Assembly: GCA_973895155.1 (NCBI GenBank)
Contig: OZ316899.1
Location: forward strand, 9,920,001-9,984,000
DNA: 64,000 bases
Reading direction: 5' to 3'
DNA from: Marsupella aquatica
Lineage: Eukaryota > Marchantiophyta
Below are positions 1 through 9,091 of the stretch, one piece after another (within the stretch, counting starts at the first letter, position 1; every line of letters begins with the position of its first letter). The notes below the pieces were generated by a model that was not told the origin of the DNA, ran no database searches, and saw only the letters and a list, made by a program, of their open reading frames with translations. The translations under genes were made by a program, and so were the position numbers.

Positions 1-429
1 CAGGCAGTTGTAGCTACCTTTGTGAGTTGTATCCTAGTTTCACTCCTCTCGGCCTCTTAAGGATAAAGTCGGATTGCGTTGGTGCTAGAGGTTGTTGGGC
101 GGCCAATTTGCTTTGTGCGAGTGGAAGTAGATGGTGCCCGCCTTACATCTGTGGGCGGGTTGGTTGGAACCAAAGGGGAGTACCCCAAGGGGAAGACAAT
201 GGGTCCGAAGAGTTTGGAGTTAGTTTACCCATTTGGACTGGCATCCTACTTGGATAAGTGGGATAAGTTGGAATTTCCTAATTCTGGAATGCGCATACCA
301 ACCTGGTTTGCATCAGCCTTATGGGCAAACCATTTGTTACCTCATAAAATTTTTAAGGCCCAAAGTGGTCTAGGCGTGTTGGAACATTTACTGAGGTCAC
401 GCGGACGTGACCATTTTTAAAGGGGGGGG
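1..429 (+). CDS. 3' tail of an LTR-retrotransposon polyprotein (unrecognised, partial)
   Basis: An open frame at 79-420 runs to a TAA directly before an oligo-A/G tract and a TG-starting repeat, the usual position of the end of a pol gene. The protein (about 113 residues, rich in Trp, Leu and Gly) shows no domain I recognise, and the true start lies outside the window or in another frame. Base composition is G-rich like the following LTR and unlike the AT-richer DNMT segment after 1942. The retrotransposon assignment is inferred from position and not from protein similarity. It could also be non-coding. Confidence 0.3.
419..429 (+). promoter_or_regulatory. Polypurine tract of the left-hand LTR element
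   Basis: Three A followed by eight G, immediately before the TG that starts the proposed LTR at 430. Polypurine tracts prime plus-strand DNA synthesis in LTR retrotransposons and lie exactly at the internal/3' LTR junction, which is what is seen here. Confidence 0.55.
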
Positions 430-1942
430 TGCAAGTTGCGGAACTCGACTACCTTAACACTTAGCTCCGGCGTCGCTGACTCTGACGCCGAGCTCCCTTA
501 TGGTCCAAGCCCGGATAGGCCATCCGGGGAGGACTTAGCATGGGGAGACTTGTGGGCAACGAGACGTGGCACTAGCGAGGCAAGGAGCCAAGCTGGAGGC
601 ACACACTAAGGACTTGGACTAGCCGATGGCTGGTCGAGTCAAGGGGATATGGGCCGGGCTCATCGGTGGCCGTCCGGACCTTCGGATGGACTCTGGGTTC
701 TGAGGGCTTGAGTGTGAGCTCCTCTTGGGCCCAAGGCCAATGGAGTTGGAGCCATTGGCAACGGACGCTTGGGGCGCAAGTTGTGGCCCGATCCGAGTTG
801 GACCGGACGGGGGCCCCGAGCAGCGATCAGACCTAAGGGCCTAGGCATGAGCACTGGGTCGGCCTGGTCACAACGGGCTAAGGCACTCCGCTTGCGGATG
901 CCTATCAAGAAAGTTATGGGCGTTGCGAGTTGGTGGCGCGCCCATTATGCGCGATGGGATCCGGGTTGCGGGCCAAATGAATAGGGACCAAAGCTGGTCC
1001 GGGGGTGGCAGGTCCCCAGAAGCATATATGAGGGGAGTGGTGTCTCCCTGGGGGCTAAGGGCGAGCCGAAGTCGTGAGCCACGGCGGTCGCGACACTAAG
1101 GGAAACCGCCAAACGGAAATGGCGATATCTTCCCAATGGGAAGTCTGTTGGAGGACTTCTTAGGTGCGTTGGAAAGCTCTTGGGGAGGGCTACACCCTCT
1201 TGAGCTCATCTGGGTCTGGGGGTGCCATGGGTGCTCGTGGTTTGTGGGGGTTAGCACGCCCGCTTGCCAAATCCTGCCGAACAGCAGCCAAGCCGCGTTT
1301 AGCCTCCCAAGGGAGCTTGCGTTGGGGAGGCAAGGCCAAGTAGGTATGAAGGTTGAGTCCCAAGGGCGCTCTGTCCCTAGACCATCAGTGGACAAACCGG
1401 GAGACGGTGTTAGAGTCGGGGCCGTTCTGGTCCCGGCGTGTTGAGACAAGCTTGGGACAAGCGTTAGGACAAGCGTTAGGACAAGCTACGCTATTTGGGC
1501 CATGAGCATGTCCTGAGGTCAGGGCGATCAGTTGGTGATGGATAGGTACGAGGGGGAACCTGGGCCGCGCCCAAGGAAGGAGCTGTCCTAGACGGACAGT
1601 GGGCGTGGGTTCCGGTTCCGGCTTATGGCATCGGGAGGACCTATTGCTGACCTATTTACCAACGTCTGTTGAGCTTGAGTTAGGATGCTAGACTGGGCAG
1701 GTTCTAGATCCGAAGGGGTTACTTACCGAGGTGCTTGGTTGCTTGTGCAGACAGTGAGGACCGTTGAGAAGCGGTCGTGTAGGAGAGCAAGTGCGGCTTT
1801 GTATGGGAGGGGCCGCTGGAGGTGCAAGGGGCACTAGAGTGTTTGCTCGAGGTATTCCGTGGAGGCGTTCGGTCACCAAGGGCACTTAGGCGCAAGTGCT
1901 GGGATTGGTGAGGGCGCTGGGTGGCAAGGTCCACCACTTTCA
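430..1942 (+). repeat. 3' LTR (about 1.5 kb) inserted in the DNMT domain
   Basis: The segment starts TGCAAGT after a polypurine tract and ends ACTTTCA, so the ends form an imperfect short inverted repeat bounded by TG and CA. It is GC-rich, and the composition changes abruptly at 1942/1943, where a methyltransferase-like reading frame resumes in its middle. The 5-bp duplication expected after the LTR would be GGTAG (1943-1947), but the left copy is outside the window, so this is not confirmed. The ORFs seen in both strands here have no recognisable domains and I treat them as chance. Boundaries are inferred; the paired 5' LTR is not visible. Confidence 0.5.
1448..1488 (+). repeat. Short tandem repeat inside the LTR
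   Basis: Three to four copies of a 12-13 bp unit of the type GGACAAGCGTTA lie head to tail. No function can be assigned; it may be a regulatory repeat of the LTR. Confidence 0.6.
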
Positions 1943-3059
1943 GGTAGGAATTCTTGTGCATTGCTATTTGTATGTGGAGATAGATGAGACAGCACGGAGG
2001 GTCTCATTGCGGCATGTGGCTATGTTGGTGGATAGATATCCACAATTGCTGCCAGTGGATGTTGTTCGTGGTTATCAGCATGCACTACCTGCTGATATTT
2101 CATTGTTGGGGGCGGATCATTTGCATTGTGTTGGCCCCATTGATTTGGTGATTGCTGGTTGGCCATGTTAGGGCCAATCTAGAGCTGGCGTTGGCTATGG
2201 ACTTCATGATCCATGCTCTGCATTGTTTTGGGAGATGTTACGGGTGCTGCGTCATCTCCAGCTACATCAGACACAGTCTCCAACATACATTTTGGAGAAT
2301 GTGCCATTGTTAGGTAATGATCATAGTTGGATTGTTGTCAGTGTTCACTAGGTGAGGTCTTGGATTGGACCTGCTGTGTTATTGGATGCTGCACGTGTGG
2401 GTTCTTGTGCACATTGTCCACGCTTGTGGTGGACTAATTTGATCCCATGTGAGGTGTTGAAGTGCGCATTTGACAGCATTCCACGCTCACCAGCCTTAGT
2501 GGTGGATGATATTTTGGATCCAGGGCGTCGTGCACAGGGTGTGACCCAACCTGATAGACCTCCATTGGCAGTGGTCAATGCAATTGGGCACCCACGTTGT
2601 GCATTACCCACTCTTGTAAGCCACTCTACTTCATATGCATTCAGAGCAGGTGGCCCTGGACTTGGGTGGGACACAGCTCTCCAACAGTTAGTGGAACCTA
2701 CTGCTGATGAGAGAGAGCGTGCTATGGGATTTTTGACTGGCACCATTGCAGTTGCCTTTGTGTCAGAGGGTTTGCGGCGCCAAGTCCTTGGTCAAGCAAT
2801 GGATCTGAATTGTTTGACTTAGATTATCAGCTTGAGAGTAGCTGAACAGTTGCGGATGCCCTCTGCTGGAATTACTGATTGTCCCTTGGTGAGCTTGCGA
2901 TCCATTGAGACAGTACTGACCACAGTTGGGGCGAGCAGACTGTCCATGGACCTATGGCAGGATTGGCCAAGGCTGGACAGATTGTTGAGCAGGAAGGGAC
3001 TGCTCAATCTACTGCTAAATAGCAATCATCGGCTATCTCCTCTACCCTACAAAGAGATA
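1943..3059 (+). pseudogene. DNA (cytosine-5) methyltransferase domain of a Ty3/gypsy element, degenerate
   Basis: One frame shows the ordered C5-methyltransferase motifs: a motif II-like EID (about 1975), motif IV DLVIAGWPC (about 2145-2168) with the catalytic Cys, motif VI ENVP (2295-2306), RLWWTNL (about 2421-2441), and near the C-terminus ADERERAMGF (about 2703-2732). These domains transfer a methyl group from S-adenosylmethionine to cytosine. Motif I is missing because the LTR at 430-1942 cuts in. In-frame TAG codons sit at 2169-2171, exactly where the Gln of PCQ is expected, at 2349-2351 and at 2820-2822. A low-complexity linker then leads, after one frame change near 3000-3060, into reverse transcriptase on the same strand. 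No intron or separate promoter is visible between the two, so the methyltransferase looks like part of Pol. Domain call is strong; the gene is dead. Confidence 0.82.
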
Positions 3060-3571
3060 TTAGGGATTTGGTGGAGAGTTGGGAACCACAGCTTGGCCCT
3101 AAGTTGACAGGGGAGGAGAGACGTCGCATGCATCGATTCCTGAAGAGTTATTGGAATTGTTTTGCATTTAGCATTAAGGATTTGGGGACATTAAAGGGTC
3201 CTGGTATTTAGATTGAATTGGCTAGTGATGCGCCAATCTTTCATAGGCCATACCGTTATAGTGACATGGAGAGAGCTCGAATTCAAAGCAGAACTCAAGA
3301 TTTGTTGGAGGCTAGATTGGTGGAGATTTCATATGGGGAGTATGCATCTGCCAAAGTGATGTCAGCCAAGAAGGATGTGCATGGCAATTACACAGATAGG
3401 CGCATGTGTGGTGATTACATATCCATTAATCGCCAGACAAAATCTGATAGATATGCCATGCCCACACCTGAGGAGATCTTTGATGGTGTGGGGCATGCAA
3501 AGGTTTTCAGTTCATTGGATCTGAGGGCAGGATACCATCAGCTTCCAATTAGGCATGCTGACAGGGTTTAG
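3060..3571 (+). pseudogene. Ty3/gypsy reverse transcriptase, N-terminal part
   Basis: The frame reads through a linker (motif RDLVESWEPQLG), a TAG at about 3209, then a gypsy-type reverse transcriptase N-terminus: RRMCGDYISINRQTKSD, RYAMPTPEEIFD and SSLDLRAGYHQLPIR. The Asp at 3518-3520 is the first catalytic aspartate. The protein stops at the telomere-like palindrome, so the rest of the polymerase (including the paired-Asp catalytic motif), RNase H and the H2C2 end of integrase are missing. It is in the same orientation as the upstream DNMT domain and the downstream integrase at 7202, which I infer are parts of one original element. Confidence 0.85.
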
Positions 3572-3595
3572 GGTTTAAACCCTAAACCCTAAACC
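3563..3595. repeat. Head-to-head telomere-repeat palindrome
   Basis: Positions 3563-3590 form a perfect 28-bp palindrome made of two TTTAGGG-type units facing two CCCTAAA units, with another partial unit to about 3595. TTTAGGG is the common plant telomere repeat. The G-strand points rightward on the left side and leftward on the right side, the orientation produced when two telomere-capped ends are joined. It lies exactly where a plus-strand reverse transcriptase and a minus-strand gag are both cut. Confidence 0.85.
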
Positions 3596-5644
3596 TAGTC
3601 CTCTCAAATGTAGGGCGTGCTGGTAAATCCACCAACCTTGCTGCTGCTACATGCCATGTCTCACTAGTAGTAGTAGGTGGCATGGTCTTCATTGCTTCAA
3701 CACTGCAAGCTACTTCTGCATGGGAAGCGACCACTGGAGTGTCCTCACAGAGTGTAGCTGCCAATCTGAACACTTCTGCAGAACCAACTCCCAAGTTCAG
3801 CATGTCTGTCACTGAAAATAATGGGGTGCGTACTATGGCAGTAGCCGCCCCTTGCAGGGTACTTGTTATCCCTACTGCATCACTACCTGATTTTGCCAAC
3901 TTACCCACGCCAGGGTTTGTCCGAACCGGGTTCATAGAGGCAGTCTGAACTGTCTCTGACAATGTAAAAGACTAAGGAAGCTTTGTCTGTCGACGTGCAT
4001 CCTCCCTCTGTGGATCTAACTCCACTACTGCTCCTCGGGGCTCAAGAGCTTTAGCTGCCCCACGTGTCAAAGCTATTGATGCATCAATATGTGCAGTGCC
4101 ACACATGAAACCCATGGTGGCAAGGTCTCCATCAGCTCCATAAGATGTGGAAGGACCATGGGATGTGGAAGGTCCATAGGATGTAGATGCCCCATCACCA
4201 AAAGTAGGTCTTACTTGGGAACTAGCCATGGTAGCTAGTTGTTGCTCCAATTGAGCAATCTTAGCATCCTTTGGATCTATGGTTACAGCAGGGGCAGCGT
4301 CACCTCCCCGTCTCCCTGCATGTGGCATGCCACGACCACGTCCACCACCTCTACCTCCTCCTCCTCATCCCTGATCATGTGTACGGGATCCTCCCCTCCG
4401 TAACTCAGGGTGGAGTGAGAAACACCTATCCTTGGTGTGTCCAAGAGCTCCACAGTGATCACACTATCGCTGATCAAGTGTTGATGTTCCCCTGATCCTC
4501 TATGATCTGGGCAATATCTCTGTGCATGATCCCCACCACAGGTCCAACATCCTGACTGCTGTCCAGCATAAAAGGGCATAGGTCTCTAGGTGGTAGACTC
4601 TCGTGCAGTAGGCTTCTCCCTCTGGGTCTTCCGTGCAGTAGGCTGTGGTGTGGATGTAGATGCAGCCTTTGGTGCTTCCTTGGCAAATCCGGAAGTCACC
4701 ACCTTCTCATTCACAATATTGAGCTCAATATGCTCAAAAAGGGTAAAAACAATTGCTAATACGGGATCTACATCCCTAAGCAGGGTGACATCTCTCACTC
4801 TGCATTGCAATTCTCTGTCCAGAATTGCATACCAAAATTGGACTGCCTGAGTCTCTATCACTCCCTTGGTGACAGTGATCAATCTGCGCATGCGAGTGCA
4901 TGCCTCACATAAACTCTCTCCAGTCTTGTGTTGGAACTCCTGAAGACCCTTCAACTTATCAGTTCTCACACCCTGATAGTTCTGCTTCAGTACCTCAAAG
5001 AATTCCACCACAGGGTTAAATGCTAGCGCAACTCTAGTTCTTGTCACAATCACACGGGCAGGAGTAGCGGTGAATGCTGCTGGAGTGCTACTGGTGGATG
5101 GTGTGCCAGTCTGGCTAGTGCTACTAGAAGAAGCAACAACTATGGCAATGGGTTGGGCAGCCGCACTAGTGCCATAGGTGATGGACACGTAATTAGGCGA
5201 CCAATGCTGCCTCCATGCCTCAATCTCAACCAAATGAGCCTTCCAAAACTTATGGTAGTCATCCATGGGTGGCCCCTCCAAATGCTGAAATAATCCCTTC
5301 CATGCCATGAAAGGGGTAAACAACGTGGCGTTACGCAATGTCTACATATCGCACCACGTATCAAACTCCTGGATGAAGTCATCCAAATCAATCGTGCCAA
5401 CTGCACCAGAGTATCATCGTGGGCCCTTTGTAGCCCCGTACATCTTGTCCATATCCCACAACAAAGGTGCAACTACCTGATGACAAGGATAATTGGTCAC
5501 TGAGTCCTTGTCGGAATCACTATCTGAAGCTGCATTGCTGACTGCTACCAATGCCGCTGGCCAAAACTGTGCCCCACTCCGAGTGAAACCGGTCCGTCGT
5601 CCATCGGGTAACCCAACAGCACCAAAAGAATCCGTGGTGACCAA
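3596..5644 (-). pseudogene. Gag of a minus-strand LTR element, with CCHC knuckle and RG-rich tail
   Basis: Reading from 5644 downward, one frame gives an acidic N-terminus, a capsid-like segment (DLDDFIQEFDTWCDM, FHxF-type region, KLKGLQEFQHKTGESLCEACTRMRR), a Ser/Thr/Pro-rich linker and a CCHC zinc knuckle at 4511-4549 (C-x2-C-x4-H-x4-C). After a frame change it continues into a glycine/arginine-rich patch, a coiled-coil-like segment (DAKIAQLEQQLATM) and Ser-Tyr-Gly-Pro repeats. In-frame stops near 5413 (TGA), 5340 (TAG), 4586 (TAG) and 4366 (TGA) sit where Arg or Gln would fit. Gag proteins package element RNA in cytoplasmic particles. The 3' part of the element is lost at the telomere-like junction. 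Plus-strand ORFs here are shadows. Confidence 0.7.
4511..4549 (-). other. CCHC zinc-knuckle coding segment of Gag
   Basis: Encodes CWTCGGDHAQRYC, a match to the nucleocapsid zinc knuckle spacing C-x2-C-x4-H-x4-C that binds retroelement RNA. All four ligands are present. Confidence 0.85.
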
Positions 5645-5769
5645 CCTAACCTAATCTATATGCTAACCCTAAGGGCAATCTGTCCCTGTCAGCAACACAA
5701 GCACTCACCATGGTGTGTTGGGCATCACTCCAACACCACCAGGAGAGAAATACGTAGCACAACTAGAAT

Positions 5770-7201
5770 GTCCGGTTGCAAACCCGGATCACTCCTATAG
5801 AATCACGCGCCCACGCCAAACTAACATGGCGCATAAACAGGAAGCATGTGTGGAGAGGATCTAGAAACAAGAATGGATACCATTCAACTCTCCACACAAA
5901 AGCAAATGCAAATCAATATGACAATGTGCATAAGGTTCAAGGAAGAGCCTTCATAATAGGCTTCACAATGGCACTCCAATGTTGTAGATGAGAATCAAGG
6001 CAAAATTGGTTCAATCTGTGACTCTAGATGGACTCAAAAGTATCAAAAACCCTAAAACAGCCTCTGATTTGGCCTAGAATAGGCTTCTAAACAAATCGGG
6101 AAATGTATAAAGCCCCCTGACGCTTGAATCTAAACAACAAGGTGTACACAAGGTGGGATGAGAACTTGTCAATTAAGCGCTTGCGGCTAGGAATAGCCCC
6201 GAGATGGGTGACCTCGCGCTTTGCCTTGCGCTCACGACTTGGAATAGCCCTCATGCCTCCCCTCGCGCTCACGGCCCGGAATAGCGGCCCCGGGATGGAT
6301 GACCTTGACCTCGCGCCTGCCTGCGCTCGCGATGGGTGACTTTGCGCTCGCGGTTGGGGCACTTTCGGGATGGGTGACCTCGGGCGCCTCACACCTGACC
6401 CCAAAAATGACTACTTTCTTCACGAAAAGCTCCCCAAAACTGTCGAATTCCTTCACGAAAAGCTGTCGATCACCAGGAACCCAAAAATTGTCAAAAGCTC
6501 TTTTCTTTTCTTCCAAAAAAATGGAACAAACATCGACCAAACGATATGCAGATTCAGATCTATAGAGCAGCCCACTACACGCATAAATCCTTATCAAAGA
6601 GCTCACAATAATCACCCAATCAGCTTATCAAAGGCTTCACAATGATCCGACGGCACCACCGATCTGCTTGAGAACTCTGTCCAAAAATCGTCAACAGCAG
6701 AGCTTCAAAACTCGTATCTCGCACTTCAGATCCGTTACCAACAACCAACCAAGATGCCAACGATCTATTCAATACGATCCGAGCTACCACGGATCCACAC
6801 AACAATTTCCCCAAACCGTCGCCAACTCAATCAACACATACGAACTTATGTTTGCACAGTCCGCACAGCAGAGTTCGCATCTGATCTTTCAATGTAGTCT
6901 CCACAATCAATCGGCACAACAATCAACGTCAACAATACACACTCAATCCCGTCCGATCAAATCACACACATATGTTGAGCCAATGCACCTTGCACTCAAG
7001 GAATCCACGCTACATAGAGAGAGCTCTCAGCCACCATAGCCACCACACAAGCTCCCATCTCCAAGGCTCAACATTGAAAGATGACCTTTCAATGCCTCAC
7101 AAGAGAGAAGTATCCTCTCACACAAACCTAATGGAACCTTTTTGGCTCATATAGCACACATACCAAACATACAGATCTAGATAGTACGATACACTCTAAC
7201 A
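5770..7201 (-). repeat. 5' LTR (and leader) of the minus-strand element
   Basis: On the minus strand this begins TGTTAGAGTGTATCG at 7201, directly abutting the gypsy integrase sequence that starts at 7202. It runs toward the gag start at 5644. The exact LTR end and primer-binding site are not clear; a change near 5770 is my best guess. The start differs from the LTR start at 8551, so this element is not from the same family as the DNMT/PHD gypsy element. The ORFs in this stretch show no recognised domain. Confidence 0.5.
6185..6395. repeat. GC-rich degenerate tandem repeat within the LTR
   Basis: Four to six imperfect copies of a unit resembling GGAATAGCCCCGGGATGG followed by GTGACCTCGCGCT lie in an otherwise AT-richer LTR. 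The local GC rise and CpG density are striking. It could be an enhancer-type LTR repeat; no coding role is supported. Confidence 0.6.
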
Positions 7202-8375
7202 CTACCTAGAATGGTGTGACAAGCAGTTGATAGCTAAGTGTGTGGTATGTGATAGAGTGAGAGCATCATTTAATGCTCCCACTCCCCAGTTGCACCCGTT
7301 GTCGATCATGGGTTTGGGATATCGTTGGAGTTTGGATTTTGCTGGTCCATTACCTCTTACCCAACGTCATAATCGGTATATTTTGGTCATGGTGGAGCAC
7401 TTCTCCAAGTGGATTGAGCTAGTGGCGTTGCTAGATAAAGCTAGTGGAGGAGTTGCTGCTACATTTTTGGATCATGTACTCAGTCATTTTGGAGCACTAG
7501 CTGAGGTGTTGACTGATCAGGGAACTGAGTTTTGTGGAGAGTTTGAGAGTTTGTGTGAACAAGCTCTGATTGATCATCGTACTACCTCTCGTGATCATCC
7601 TGAGGCAGATGGATTACCTGAGAGAGTTGTGCAAACTGTGAAGAGAGGATTGCGTAAGTATGGCTTGCAGGTTGGTCATCTGGGAGATTGGGATCTCCAG
7701 CTACCTTGGTTAGCTATGGGCTACCGTTTCAGTTGGCAAACATCACTTGCATCCTTCTCACCTTACTTTTTGCTCTATGGTAGAGAGCCAGATTTGCATG
7801 CAGCTATTCGTCGTGATGCTGTACCAGTTGTGAACTTGGATGATCCTGATGTTTGGGTCAAGGTGTGTTTAGAGAGAGCACGAGTATTTCAGAGAGTGAT
7901 GCCCATGACTTTTGACAACCTTGCCATTGCCCAACATTGTGATACTTTGAGGTATGCCACTATTCGTGGAGGAGGTTACCGTGCAAGCATTTGACAATTT
8001 CATCTTGGTGATTATGTTTATTTGCAGGAGACAGCATCCACAACACTTGATGTGACCGCTGGCCGGACAATCTTACGTGTGCGTGAAGTGTTGCATTCTG
8101 GCACTGTCCTAATGTTGGAGCGACGCGATGGTATGGTTTGGAAGGATCATGTGCGCAACTTTGCACCATGTCACCTTCCCAACATTGATGGTACAATAGA
8201 TCCAAGCTTGGCACATGTTTGTGCTGGCTTGAAATGTATGTTGTGTGGATTTGCTCAGAGAGTAGCTACTATGTTGATTTCTGATAAGTGTTCTAGAGGA
8301 TGACACATGTCATGTTTGACACCACCATTGCAGGTGATTCCTAGTGGATCATGGTTGTGTCCTCAGTGTCGGTGA
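7202..8375 (+). pseudogene. Ty3/gypsy integrase with C-terminal PHD finger
   Basis: A single frame carries the end of the zinc-binding region (CVVCDRVRASFN), the catalytic core with Asp codons at 7335 (DFAGPLP) and 7515 (LTDQGTEF) and Glu at 7620 (HPEADGLPER), spaced about 60 and 35 residues. A GPY-like SH3 region follows (GDYVYLQ, LRVREVL, WKDHVRNFAPCHLPN). At the end is a PHD finger, about 8232-8372: CMLCG, then CSRG, HMSCLTPPL, IPSGSWLCPQC. Integrase inserts element DNA; a PHD finger could tether it to histone H3 tails. TGA codons at 7992 (Arg expected) and 8301 (the conserved PHD Trp, TGG to TGA) kill the frame, and the third zinc Cys reads Ser. I infer this is the 3' half of the DNMT-bearing element. 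Confidence 0.85.
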
Positions 8376-8700
8376 AGCCGACTAGTTATCATTTGTGTTC
8401 TCTTGGCAGATATGGATTGCAGGTAGGTGATCGATGGGGCTCACTTGCACCCAGCCTCCTGATCTTCACACCTAACAAGGTGTATATCAACCTTGTAGAA
8501 CTCATGGCTAGCTAGAGTTAGGGGACCTTAATCCCAGTTAGGGGGGCGATTGTGGGTTTTGGACATGTGTGGACATGAGTTCCACTTGTATTCCATTCTC
8601 TTGTGTTTGTGATATGGCAGTGTGACTATGTCTGGATGTATGTGACAAGCGATGTATGTTGTGTAGCAATGTGTATGCGCACGACACCACACCTATTACC
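8376..8700 (+). repeat. 3' untranslated end, polypurine tract and truncated LTR of the PHD gypsy element
   Basis: After the PHD stop codon at 8373-8375 comes about 165 bp of non-coding sequence, then a polypurine-like tract (AGTTAGGGGGGCGA, about 8536-8549). A repeat starting TGTGGGTTTTGGACATG at 8551 fits the first bases of the 3' LTR. The LTR is cut somewhere between about 8600 and 8700, where similarity to a CACTA transposase begins; the exact join is not visible. Confidence 0.5.
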
Positions 8701-8713
8701 TATAGAACCACGT

Positions 8714-9052
8714 ACAGGTTGCACCATGGCTCAGGTGAATGTGGCCAAGCGTACATATGTGGGGGTTCTGACACAAATACTTGTGCTTGACTATGGACCT
8801 CTGTTACATTCTGAACCAGCCATAATCTTGAAGGCAAAGTGGGTGCGGTCTAAGTGGGGAGAGGACAGGTCTAATCCATCAATGAAACATGATGAGACTG
8901 GCCTATGGCTTGCCAATTTTAATATGCCTTATCCCTCAGCTGTGAAATTAGATTATGTCTTGCCCAATCAGATTGAGCAGGTTTTCTTCTACCCAAACAC
9001 AGCCAGGGCCTCTTGGAGACATGTTCTCCATAAGGAAGGGAGGTGTCGATGA
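8714..9052 (+). pseudogene. CACTA transposase C-terminal (DUF4216-like) fragment
   Basis: Encodes YVGVLTQILVLDYG, AKWVRSKWG, DETGLWLANFN, and LPNQIEQVFFYPNTARASW, which line up with the DUF4216 regions at 39.2-39.45 kb and 53.7-53.99 kb. DUF4216 is the C-terminal domain of Tnp2-type transposases. The catalytic Transposase_21 part is absent, so this cannot be an active transposase. Confidence 0.75.
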
Positions 9053-9091
9053 GTTGTTGAGGGTATAAATGACCTTGAGCTTAATGATCTT

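Noticed and set aside
3682-3948. Plus-strand ORF opposite the gag 3' region
   Set aside because: It is the complement of the minus-strand gag frame and has no domain.
5770-8700. LTRs at 7201 (minus strand) and 8551 (plus strand) as a pair of one element
   Set aside because: Their starts differ (TGTTAGAGTG against TGTGGGTTTT) and they face opposite directions.
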